From an uncultured Porphyromonas sp. (GTDB taxonomy: Bacteria; Bacteroidota; Bacteroidia; Bacteroidales; Porphyromonadaceae), in NCBI GenBank assembly GCA_900554935.1, contig USJF01000013.1:1-15924 (forward strand): a DNA stretch of 15,924 nucleotides. The letters are read 5' to 3'. The notes beneath the pieces are model-generated. The model saw nothing but the letters and a program-made list of their open reading frames with translations. It ran no database searches and was not told the origin of the DNA. The position numbers and the translations under genes are program-made. Shown here piece by piece: positions 8,378 to 14,976 of the stretch. Position 1 is the stretch's first letter. The number at the start of each line of letters is the position of its first letter.

Positions 8378-8611
8378 ATGTACGTTAGCGATAGTATAGA
8401 CCAACTACTCACGGTGCTATTTATGCTCGTGGCAGTCGCTGCCTTTATTATCTTCTTTACCATCTCCGACCGCGCTATATTTCTATATGTCGGTGGGGTG
8501 GCTGTGGTGATTCGCCTATTTCAATATGGGCGTCGCTACTTCGTAAAGCGAAAGCTACGCAAAGAGATGAAGGAGTCGCTCGAGGAGGAGATCTCTGAAA
8601 AGGATATTTGA
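8378..8611 (+). CDS. Small two-helix membrane protein inside the oxidoreductase operon
   Basis: A 77-residue protein of unrecognised family. Two hydrophobic segments are visible, about residues 9-29 (LLTVLFMLVAVAAFIIFF) and 33-48 (AIFLYVGGVAVVIRLF), followed by a strongly basic stretch (YGRRYFVKRKLRK, about 50-62) and an acidic tail (SLEEEISEKD). By the positive-inside rule both termini would face the cytoplasm. It begins 39 bases after the alpha gene and ends 21 bases before the beta gene, in the same direction, with no terminator between. Its placement inside an otherwise soluble complex suggests a membrane anchor or assembly factor, which is inference. The codon use and context support a real gene. 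Confidence 0.8.
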   Translation: MYVSDSIDQLLTVLFMLVAVAAFIIFFTISDRAIFLYVGGVAVVIRLFQYGRRYFVKRKLRKEMKESLEEEISEKDI

Positions 8612-8632
8612 CCTATTAATAGACAGATAATT

Positions 8633-9430
8633 ATGAAAATCGAACAGCAGATAATGGGCGAAACCTCTGTGGATGTATCACAGCTTGTAAAGCCCGAAAA
8701 CTTAGTATACGAGAGACCAAAGCTCCTCACCGATGCGGTGATGCACTACTGCCCGGGCTGTAGCCACGGAGTAGTACATAAGCTGGTAGCTGAGGTGATT
8801 GATGATATGGGCATGAAGGATCGCACTGTAGGTGTAGCGCCTGTAGGATGTGCCGTATTTGCCTACAACTATATTGATGTGGACTTTCAGGAGGCAGCTC
8901 ACGGTCGTGCACCTGCCCTAGCTACCGCTATCAAGCGTCTTAACCCTAACCACTTGGTATTTACCTACCAAGGTGATGGCGACCTCGCTGCTATCGGTAC
9001 TGCCGAGACCATCCACGCTGCCAACCGTGGTGAGAATATCACCATTATCTTTATCAACAACGCTATCTACGGTATGACAGGCGGACAGATGGCTCCTACC
9101 ACTCTTGTAGGTATGCCTACCACCACCTGCCCTGCTGGGCGTAATGTAGAGCTCAATGGCTACCCACTCAATATCACCAACCTCCTCAAGGAACTTCCAG
9201 GTGTTTGCTACGTTACTCGCCAGAGTGTACACACTCCAGGTAATATCCGCAAGGCTAAGAAGGCTATCCGCAAGGGATTTGACAATTCTATGGCACGTAA
9301 GGGTACCTCAGTGATTGAGATCGTATCTACCTGCAATAGCGGTTGGAAGAAAGCTCCAGAGGTATCTAATAAGTGGCTAGAGGAGAATATGTTTCCACAA
9401 TATCCACTTGGCGACCTCAAAGATATTTAA
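8633..9430 (+). CDS. 2-oxoacid:ferredoxin oxidoreductase, beta (TPP-binding) subunit
   Basis: A 265-residue beta subunit, normal length. It binds thiamine diphosphate-Mg and the catalytic [4Fe-4S] cluster. Seen: CPGC (C40, C43) in HYCPGCSHGVVHKL and a further Cys in APVGCAVF, as cluster ligands; the TPP signature YQGDGDLAAIG with GDGD at 114-117, ending in FINNAIYGMTGGQM with N142/N143; and a fourth conserved-type Cys in IVSTCNSGW. The PTTTCPAGR and NGYPLN segments fit the KorB family. An alternative in-frame ATG lies at 8654 (MGETSVDVSQ). It starts 21 bases after the small membrane protein gene and is followed 21 bases later by gamma. Substrate class (2-oxoglutarate versus branched-chain) is uncertain. 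Confidence 0.94.
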   Translation: MKIEQQIMGETSVDVSQLVKPENLVYERPKLLTDAVMHYCPGCSHGVVHKLVAEVIDDMGMKDRTVGVAPVGCAVFAYNYIDVDFQEAAHGRAPALATAIKRLNPNHLVFTYQGDGDLAAIGTAETIHAANRGENITIIFINNAIYGMTGGQMAPTTLVGMPTTTCPAGRNVELNGYPLNITNLLKELPGVCYVTRQSVHTPGNIRKAKKAIRKGFDNSMARKGTSVIEIVSTCNSGWKKAPEVSNKWLEENMFPQYPLGDLKDI

Positions 9431-9451
9431 CCCATTAAATCAATAATCACA

Positions 9452-10012
9452 ATGAAAAAGACTTACGAGTTAGTTATTTCAGGATTTGGAGGACAGGGTG
9501 TCCTCTCTATGGGTAAGATACTTGCCTACTCAGGACTAATGGGTGGCAAAGAGGTGAGTTGGATGCCATCTTACGGCCCAGAGCAGCGTGGCGGAACCGC
9601 CAATGTAACCGTTATCATTAGCGAGGAGGGTATTAGCTCACCTATTCTCAATGAATATGATGTGGCTATTGTCCTCAACCAGCCATCCATGGATAAGTTC
9701 CTACCAATGGTAAAGAAAGGTGGCATCGTACTCTACGATAGCAATGGTGTCTCTCATGTACCAGAGCGCGATGATATCAATGTATTCCGTGTTGATGCAG
9801 TAGATGAGAGCGTCAAGATGGATAATACCAAGGTATTTAATATCATCGTACTTGGTGGACTACTCAAGGTAGCCCCAATGGTAGATATCAATAACATCGA
9901 GGCAGGTCTCAAGAAGAGCCTTCCTGAGCGTCACCACAAGCTAATTCCACTCAACCTTGAAGCCCTCAAGAGAGGTATGGAGATTGTAGTGCAAGAGCGC
10001 GTAGCTAAGTAA
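9452..10012 (+). CDS. 2-oxoacid:ferredoxin oxidoreductase, gamma subunit
   Basis: A 186-residue gamma subunit (KorC/VorC/PorG family), the usual size. The gamma domain helps form the CoA-binding and interface region of the complex. Seen: the N-terminal ISGFGGQGVLSMGKILA (GFGGQG at 11-16), then PSYGPEQRGGTANVTV at 39-54, both highly characteristic, and LNQPSMDKFLPMVKKGG and NIIVLGGLL further on. It is the last gene of the unit and is followed 20 bases after its stop by a strong intrinsic terminator, so the five genes 6995-10012 probably form one transcript. Confidence 0.94.
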   Translation: MKKTYELVISGFGGQGVLSMGKILAYSGLMGGKEVSWMPSYGPEQRGGTANVTVIISEEGISSPILNEYDVAIVLNQPSMDKFLPMVKKGGIVLYDSNGVSHVPERDDINVFRVDAVDESVKMDNTKVFNIIVLGGLLKVAPMVDINNIEAGLKKSLPERHHKLIPLNLEALKRGMEIVVQERVAK

Positions 10013-10032
10013 ATAGAAATACGCATATATCC

Positions 10033-10075
10033 AAAGCCCCCTCGGACTACTTCTATAGTCCGAGGGGGCTTTTTT
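10033..10075 (+). terminator. Intrinsic terminator of the oxidoreductase operon
   Basis: A perfect 14-bp stem, GCCCCCTCGGACTA (10036-10049) with TAGTCCGAGGGGGC (10056-10069), six-base loop CTTCTA, followed by six Ts (10070-10075). Three A-T pairs can extend the stem outward. It lies directly after the gamma gene. Confidence 0.95.
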
Positions 10076-10102
10076 GTATATCATAGGCTTTTTGTATATT
10101 TG
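10073..10102 (+). promoter_or_regulatory. Promoter of the DUF3575/DUF3868-type gene pair
   Basis: A -33 TTTG at 10073-10076 and a -7 TATATTTG at 10095-10102, spacer 18 bases. The -33 element overlaps the T tract of the preceding terminator. It predicts a leader of about 100 bases before ATG 10214. Confidence 0.65.
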
Positions 10103-10112
10103 CAAACGTAGT

Positions 10113-10134
10113 AATATGACTTAACGTCAATATT
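10113..10134. promoter_or_regulatory. Inverted repeat at the predicted 5' end of the mRNA
   Basis: AATATGAC (10113-10120) is the reverse complement of GTCAATATT (10126-10134) apart from one bulged base, with loop TTAAC. It sits a few bases past the expected transcription start, where it could be an operator or a 5' stabilising hairpin. A second small hairpin, TGACC-GAA-GGTCA, lies at 10169-10181. Function unknown. Confidence 0.35.
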
Positions 10135-10213
10135 CACTCAATCCAATTATTTATTTTGAAGTGGATAGTGACCGAAGGTCAGAAGAAATTTTTAATTATT
10201 GAGGATACATGCT

Positions 10214-10864
10214 ATGAGCAATAGATGTCAATCTAGCGGTACCGCATTCCTACAAAAGTTGCTTTTGGGAATAGCTGTACTGCTTGTCGGAGTATCCACT
10301 TCTTACCGTGCTGAAGCACAGTCAGTGGCACTCAAAAACAATCTCGCCTACGATGCACTTCTGACGCCCAACCTATCTATGGAAGTGGCATTAGGAAAGC
10401 AGTGGACAATGGACCTGCAATATGGTGCCAACTTCTTTTTCTACGAGAAAAATGCCACTTCACCCAATTATAAGACCAAAAAGTGGAGCCATTGGATGGT
10501 ACAGCCAGAGCTAAGATATTGGTTCTGCGAAGCCTTCAACGGTTGGTTTCTAGGTCTACATGCACAGGGAGGACAAGCCAATATAGGCGAAATATCCATC
10601 CCATTTGTACTGCAAAATAAAGATCAGGTGATGAAAAACAACCGCTACGAAGTTGATGCCTTTTATGGCGGAGGCCTAGCAGTAGGTTATCAGTGGCTAA
10701 TCGCTCCACGCTTCAGCCTAGAGTTTGAGCTAGGTGCTGGATACAATCGAATCCATTACAATAAGTTTCCATGTACCACTTGTGGTGCAAAAGGAAGCAG
10801 AGGTGTGGCCGACTACGTTGGCCCTACCAAAGCAGCTATCTCTTTGGTCTTTTTCTTGAAATAA
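10214..10864 (+). CDS. DUF3575-like secreted outer-membrane-type protein
   Basis: A 216-residue protein. Residues 1 to ~34 form a signal peptide with hydrophobic LLLGIAVLLVGVS and a likely cleavage after RAEAQ. The mature part, beginning VALKNNLAYDALLTPNLSMEVALGKQWTMDL, looks like the DUF3575 family of Bacteroidetes envelope proteins, with alternating aromatic/polar strands (WSHWMVQPELRYWF, GWFLGLHAQGG, LEFELGAGYNRIHY) and a terminal phenylalanine-rich strand (SLVFFLK), fitting a small beta-barrel. Cysteines occur at FCEAF and in a CTTC pair near the C-terminus. A TTG at 10199 could extend the frame by five codons, but ATG 10214 gives a standard signal peptide and is preferred. The next gene starts three bases after the stop. 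Family members often accompany fimbrillin or DUF3868 genes. The exact role is unknown. Confidence 0.78.
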   Translation: MSNRCQSSGTAFLQKLLLGIAVLLVGVSTSYRAEAQSVALKNNLAYDALLTPNLSMEVALGKQWTMDLQYGANFFFYEKNATSPNYKTKKWSHWMVQPELRYWFCEAFNGWFLGLHAQGGQANIGEISIPFVLQNKDQVMKNNRYEVDAFYGGGLAVGYQWLIAPRFSLEFELGAGYNRIHYNKFPCTTCGAKGSRGVADYVGPTKAAISLVFFLK

Positions 10865-10867
10865 CAA

Positions 10868-12319
10868 ATGATGATGAATATGATAAAGCGACTTAGCGGT
10901 GTGCTACTATCCCTTTGCTTGGTAGCACCAATGTTGACAGCTCAGAGTGAAGCTCACAAGAGCTCACTTCAATGGAGCTATTCAGAGCCAGTAATGAGCT
11001 ATATCGCTGCCACAGAGCACGACCCTATAGCTCAGCTCTCAATACAATTGGAGGTAACCCCAGAGAGACACCTAAAGAGTACTGAGATAATAAAAGTACA
11101 GCCTGTACTCGTTTCGAAAGACGGAAGGCACAAATGCCAGCTTCCAGCCACCTACGTAGCAGGTTCCAACCGATACAAATATATCAAGCGAGCTGATAAA
11201 CTTCGCCACTCAAGGGTTTATCCCGAGGTGGTACTAAGCGATATACACACTTGGAAAGAGGTAAAATCAGCCCCATTTAGCATGGCACAAAAGATACCTT
11301 TTGAACCATGGATGGCCGATGCTACACTTATGATCCAAGAAGAGCTCTCCGGCTGCGCGTCTTGCGGCGTACAGAATTACCTCGAGCCACTAAAGGCAGT
11401 CAATATACCTCTATTTATTCCTGATATCAATAAGCTAAAATACCACGAGCCAATGGTAGTGCGTAATAAGGAGTATGAAGAGGAATTTGTGAGCTACATC
11501 AATTTCAAGGTTGCTCGCTACGAGCTACTTAAGGATTACAAAGACAATCAAAACGAGCTCCGTAGAATCGATGAATTTATCACCAAGGCACTAAAGCTCA
11601 ACGAGCTAGGAGCCACCATAGGCATGGTACAAGTAACCGGTTTTGCTTCACCAGAGGGTAACTTTGATTACAATCGCCAGCTCTCCCGCAATAGAGCCAA
11701 TACCTTGATGAACCACGTCAAGGCAACCTATCCAGAGCTACTAAAGGCAGCAGAGTTTGAGGTCATCGGCGGAGGAGAAGACTGGGCTGGTCTACGCCAT
11801 GCTATCTTTGATTCATCGGCACCTTTCAAGGATCAAGTACTTGCCATCATCGACAAGTATGATACCGACCTAGAGAGAGAAGCAGATATCAAGGCAATCA
11901 ATGGAGGTGAAGTCTATAAGACACTACTTGCCAACTACTATCCACCTCTTCGCCGTACTACCATCAAGACAAAGTACAAGGTACGTAACTACACTACTGA
12001 AGAGCTTCCAAAGGTATACCAAGAGAAGCGTGAGTTGATGAGCCATAGCGAATTACTAGCTTTAGCCATCAATCACTACGAGCAACAAGGCAAGAGCCCA
12101 ATAGAAGTACTCCGCTATGCTAATGAGCGCTTCGGCAAGGAAGATCCAATCGCACGCTACAACCTCGCTCTAGCCATCCTCAAGTGGGAGCCCGAAAAGA
12201 GCAAGGAGGCACTAGAGCTACTCAATACACTCCCCAAAAATAATGAGGAGAAGTACTTGCGCGCCACAGCTCTATATCAATTGGGTGACCACGAAGGAGC
12301 ATTCAGACTGATGCACTAA
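10868..12319 (+). CDS. DUF3868/OmpA-like secreted envelope protein
   Basis: A 483-residue protein with a signal peptide (about 1-25, IKRLSGVLLSLCLVAPMLTAQ). The N-terminal region to about 200 looks like the DUF3868-type beta-sandwich and contains GCASC near residue 160. Residues about 245-375 resemble an OmpA-C-like domain: VTGFASPEGNFDYNRQLSRNRA (G258 onward, quoted in part), in which the NRQLSRNRA helix is typical, then YYPPLRRTTI near 360. The C-terminal ~90 residues are helical and TPR-like (LLALAINHYEQQG, ARYNLALAILKW, YLRATALYQLGDHEGAF). Proteins of this design often lie in Bacteroidales fimbria-type loci and may anchor or modulate surface polymers; here that is inference. Several ATGs (10868, 10871, 10874, 10880) are possible starts. 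It is followed by a strong terminator, with no fimbrillin gene. Confidence 0.75.
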   Translation: MMMNMIKRLSGVLLSLCLVAPMLTAQSEAHKSSLQWSYSEPVMSYIAATEHDPIAQLSIQLEVTPERHLKSTEIIKVQPVLVSKDGRHKCQLPATYVAGSNRYKYIKRADKLRHSRVYPEVVLSDIHTWKEVKSAPFSMAQKIPFEPWMADATLMIQEELSGCASCGVQNYLEPLKAVNIPLFIPDINKLKYHEPMVVRNKEYEEEFVSYINFKVARYELLKDYKDNQNELRRIDEFITKALKLNELGATIGMVQVTGFASPEGNFDYNRQLSRNRANTLMNHVKATYPELLKAAEFEVIGGGEDWAGLRHAIFDSSAPFKDQVLAIIDKYDTDLEREADIKAINGGEVYKTLLANYYPPLRRTTIKTKYKVRNYTTEELPKVYQEKRELMSHSELLALAINHYEQQGKSPIEVLRYANERFGKEDPIARYNLALAILKWEPEKSKEALELLNTLPKNNEEKYLRATALYQLGDHEGAFRLMH

Positions 12320-12351
12320 AGACAAAGGGAGCTATATATAGTATCCTCTCC

Positions 12352-12397
12352 AAAGGAATGGGAGTAGTGAGAATCTCACTACTCCCATTCTTTTTTT
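12352..12397 (+). terminator. Intrinsic terminator after the DUF3868/OmpA-like gene
   Basis: GAATGGGAGTAGTGAGA (12356-12372) is perfectly complementary to TCTCACTACTCCCATTC (12374-12390), giving a 16-bp stem with a three-base loop, followed by seven Ts (12391-12397). It lies 33 bases after the stop at 12319. Confidence 0.95.
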
Positions 12398-12409
12398 ATA
12401 CCTTATACT

Positions 12410-12519
12410 AGAAAGATAGATTCCGTAGCCCTGCGGAAAACTTTCCGCTAGTATACGGAATCTATTTCGCAGGTATACGGAATCCATTCCGTAGCGCTAC
12501 GGAATAAACCATTGATATA
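12410..12519. repeat. 22-bp-period array of palindromic TACGGAAT units
   Basis: TACGGAAT recurs at 12454, 12476 and 12498, exactly 22 bp apart. A related unit with GCGGAAA begins at 12432, and the flanking 12410-12431 carries the inverse ATTCCGTA. Most units contain both TACGGAAT and ATTCCG, so the array is full of palindromes: ATAGATTCCGTA (12416-12427) with TACGGAATCTAT (12454-12465), GCGGAAA/TTTCCGC around AC (12433-12448), and the perfect 20-mer ATTCCGTAGCGCTACGGAAT (12486-12505). It directly follows a terminator and precedes the DnaA-box region. No open frame or transposase is associated. Confidence 0.8.
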
Positions 12520-12601
12520 AGGGGCATAAAAAAGGTGAACTAACACTCATAAAAAGGGTAGGGGAGAATCAATTGGAGAAGAGATAAAGAGACATCGGCT
12601 A

Positions 12602-13094
12602 GGATAATCAGATTGTGGAAAAGAGTGTGAATAGAGTGTGGAAAACTTCTTGATAACTTTTGGGCAAAAAAATAGGTATTCTCGTTTATTTTCCTACTAC
12701 AAAAAGGTTGGAGAAATACAATACCCATCACGATAAAGTTACCAACGAAATACACACACATTCCCCAACACCATTGCCCCGCACCATTACAGTACCAAAA
12801 GTTATCCACACCGAGCAGGGCAGTTATCCACATATATCCCTTACTTCATTGTAATATAGCGGAACTTACTTTGTGGAAAATATGTGGATACATTGTGAAT
12901 ATATGTGCATAGCAAAGGCTTCGCAAAGGTACCAACTTCGTAACTCGATCGTAGCATTTGCTGTACTCACACTTTCCACAAGCTTTATCATATTATTTTA
13001 TTACCCAAAATAAATCCGCACCAACTTATCTCCCCCCTTCCTTGTACTTCAATATATATAAAAGGATAATGAAGCGTGTGGAAAGTGTGGAAAA
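12602..13094. other. oriC: Candidate replication origin (oriC): cluster of DnaA-box-like sites
   Basis: Perfect TTATCCACA boxes lie at 12802-12810 and 12824-12832 (plus), 22 bp apart. TTTTCCACA-type sites (on the minus strand, TGTGGAAAA) lie at 12614-12622, 12637-12645, 12872-12880 and 13086-13094. One-mismatch sites include 12626-12634, 12883-12891, 12894-12902, 12904-12912, 12972-12980 and 13077-13085. AT-rich stretches that could be the unwinding element lie at about 12981-13015 and 13050-13072. The interval has no credible gene and is the longest gene-free stretch in the window. DnaA binds such clusters to open the origin. Replication genes recJ and recQ follow, but dnaA is not in the window, so this is a strong sequence-based candidate only. 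Confidence 0.72.
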
Positions 13095-13205
13095 CTGCCC
13101 TGATCAACCTTATCTACCACGTTACAAACCAATAATTCTCTGCTATTTCATTGAGTGTTTTTGCAGTATATGAATTGGGAGTAAGATAATATAGCCGACT
13201 TTTAG

Positions 13206-13213
13206 TATCTTTG
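13206..13213 (+). promoter_or_regulatory. -7 promoter box immediately upstream of recJ
   Basis: TATCTTTG fits TAnnTTTG and ends five bases before the recJ ATG at 13219, so the mRNA would have almost no leader. No TTTG is seen at -33 spacing. Confidence 0.5.
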
Positions 13214-13218
13214 TATCT

Positions 13219-14976
13219 ATGGATTTAGTTTGGAAATATGAGCCATTGGGGAGTGAGGACGAGAAGATAGCAGAGGACCTAAGCCGAGATGCTAAGCTTC
13301 TCCCCTCTATCGTGGAGGTGGTGATGAAGCGAGGTATTCGTAGTAGCGAAGAGCTCTCTAATTACCTCAAGCCCTCTCTTAGAGAGCTTCATGATCCCTT
13401 CCTAATGCCTGATATGACCAAGGCTGTTGCTCGCCTCAATAAAGCGATTGGCAATAAAGAGAAAATTATGGTTTATGGCGATTATGATGTGGATGGCATC
13501 ACCGCCGTTACTCTTGTCTACAAATATCTAAGGTACATTACCACGGCGATAGAGTATTATATCCCCGATAGATATGAGGAGGGGAGTGGTATCTCGCGCC
13601 AAGCTATTGAGTATGCCCACGAAGCAGGAGTAAAGCTGATGATTGTGCTTGATTGTGGCATTAAAGCCAATGATATGGTGGCGTATGCCAAGAGCTTAGG
13701 CATAGATATCATCATCTGCGACCACCATGTCCCTGATGATGATCTCCCTGAGGCAGTAGCCAACCTCAATCCTAAGCTCAAAGACTCTACTTATCCTTTC
13801 AAAGAACTCTCTGGTTGTGGTGTAGGCTTCAAATTGATGCAAGCCTTTGGTACGAGCAATGGCAACGACAATCGTCTGCTGGAGAATATGCTCGACTTAT
13901 TGGCAGTCAGTATAGCAGCCGATTTAGTGCCATTGATAGGGGAAAATAGGGTACTTGCATACTACGGTCTGAAGAAACTCAATCGCCGCCCTTCTCTAGG
14001 GCTGAAAAGCATCATCAATGTGAGCGGTCTGCAGAGCAAGCAGATTGATATGAGTGATATCATCTTTAAGATAGGTCCTCGTATCAATGCATCGGGTAGG
14101 GTGCAGAGTGGACGCGAATCGGTCGATCTGCTACTGGCAAGAGATGCCAAGGAGGCACGCGAGATGAGCTATCATATCGATGAGTACAATAACCAGCGCC
14201 GTTTGATAGATCACTCCATCACACAGGAAGCCAATGAGATTGTAGAGAGCTTCACAGATATGGAGGATCGCAAGATCATCATTGTCTACGATCCTTCGTG
14301 GCACAATGGTGTGATAGGTATTGTAGCATCTCGGCTATCGGAGCGGTACAATCGCCCCACTATTGTCCTCACAGATACCCAAGATGATCGGGTAAATGGC
14401 TCCGCTCGTAGCGTGATGGGCTATGATATACATACTCTTCTTGAGGCCAATAAAGAGATCCTAGATAACTTTGGTGGCCACCCCTTTGCAGCAGGGCTGA
14501 CGATCCAAAAGAAGTACCTCCATCAATTTATCCAAAACGTTACTCGCCAAGCCGATGAAGAGCTAACGATGGAAGACCTCCAGCCACGCCATGTGATCGA
14601 CTATCCCCTAGAGCTATCAGAGATCACCCCTAAGCTTCGTCGCCAGCTCCGAAACCTCGCCCCTTATGGTCCGGGCAATGAAAAACCTCTATTTATGACT
14701 CGTGGGGTGGTGAGTGTTACCCCGCCCCGATTGATGGGGTACAAAAATAGCCACCTTCGGCTAATGATCTCCATGCCCAATGAGATGCCTATCTACCAAG
14801 CAGTTGCCTACAACCAAGCAGAGCTACTGCCTTTGATTGCAAGTGGCCGACCCTTTGATATCCTCTACTCCATTGAGGAGTTTCAGCGGAAGGGTCGCTT
14901 TGCAGTGCAGCTCTATATCGTCGATATCCATATAGATGGTAGGGGGAAAAGCGATGAAACCAAAGTTATCCACTGA
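13219..14976 (+). CDS. recJ: Single-stranded-DNA-specific 5'-3' exonuclease RecJ
   Basis: RecJ degrades single-stranded DNA 5'-3' in recombination, mismatch and base-excision repair, often with RecQ. The product is 585 residues, normal for the family. Seen in order: VYGDYDVDGITAVTL with D88, D90 and D92 (motif I); VLDCGI with D145; ICDHHVPDDDLPEA with D168-H169-H170, the DHH motif that binds Mn2+/Mg2+; GRINASGRVQSG-like segment (here GPRINASGRVQSGRES) around 290; and GGHPFAAG at 419-426 in the DHHA1 domain; then the C-terminal OB-type region. All metal ligands expected of DHH nucleases appear present. The N-terminus MDLVWKYEPL fits the family, supporting ATG 13219 despite the nearby promoter. 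It overlaps recQ by 23 bases, implying coupled expression. It lies just right of the candidate oriC. Confidence 0.96.
   Translation: MDLVWKYEPLGSEDEKIAEDLSRDAKLLPSIVEVVMKRGIRSSEELSNYLKPSLRELHDPFLMPDMTKAVARLNKAIGNKEKIMVYGDYDVDGITAVTLVYKYLRYITTAIEYYIPDRYEEGSGISRQAIEYAHEAGVKLMIVLDCGIKANDMVAYAKSLGIDIIICDHHVPDDDLPEAVANLNPKLKDSTYPFKELSGCGVGFKLMQAFGTSNGNDNRLLENMLDLLAVSIAADLVPLIGENRVLAYYGLKKLNRRPSLGLKSIINVSGLQSKQIDMSDIIFKIGPRINASGRVQSGRESVDLLLARDAKEAREMSYHIDEYNNQRRLIDHSITQEANEIVESFTDMEDRKIIIVYDPSWHNGVIGIVASRLSERYNRPTIVLTDTQDDRVNGSARSVMGYDIHTLLEANKEILDNFGGHPFAAGLTIQKKYLHQFIQNVTRQADEELTMEDLQPRHVIDYPLELSEITPKLRRQLRNLAPYGPGNEKPLFMTRGVVSVTPPRLMGYKNSHLRLMISMPNEMPIYQAVAYNQAELLPLIASGRPFDILYSIEEFQRKGRFAVQLYIVDIHIDGRGKSDETKVIH

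Larger units (their letters stand above)
12320..13218. other. 900-bp gene-free interval
   Basis: The interval between the DUF3868/OmpA-like stop and recJ holds, in order, a terminator, the 22-bp palindromic array, about 80 bases with nothing recognisable (12520-12600), the DnaA-box cluster, and the recJ promoter box. Short open frames in it have no family features and run through the DnaA boxes and simple AT-rich sequence. Confidence 0.8.

Noticed and set aside
10199-10213. TTG start for the DUF3575-like gene
   Set aside because: ATG 10214 gives a normal signal peptide, and TTG starts are uncommon in this group.
12410-12519. CRISPR array or insertion-sequence remnant
   Set aside because: The 22-bp period leaves no room for spacers, and there is no transposase, terminal repeat pair or target duplication that I can see.
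12540-13173. Short open frames in the gene-free interval (12540-12833 minus, 12660-12854 plus, 12958-13173 plus)
   Set aside because: They run through DnaA boxes and AT-rich or pyrimidine-rich tracts, show no family motifs or plausible composition, and lack promoter or operon context.
14966-14974. TTATCCACT, a DnaA-box-like site at the recJ/recQ overlap
   Set aside because: A single one-mismatch site within coding sequence is expected by chance and is isolated from the cluster.
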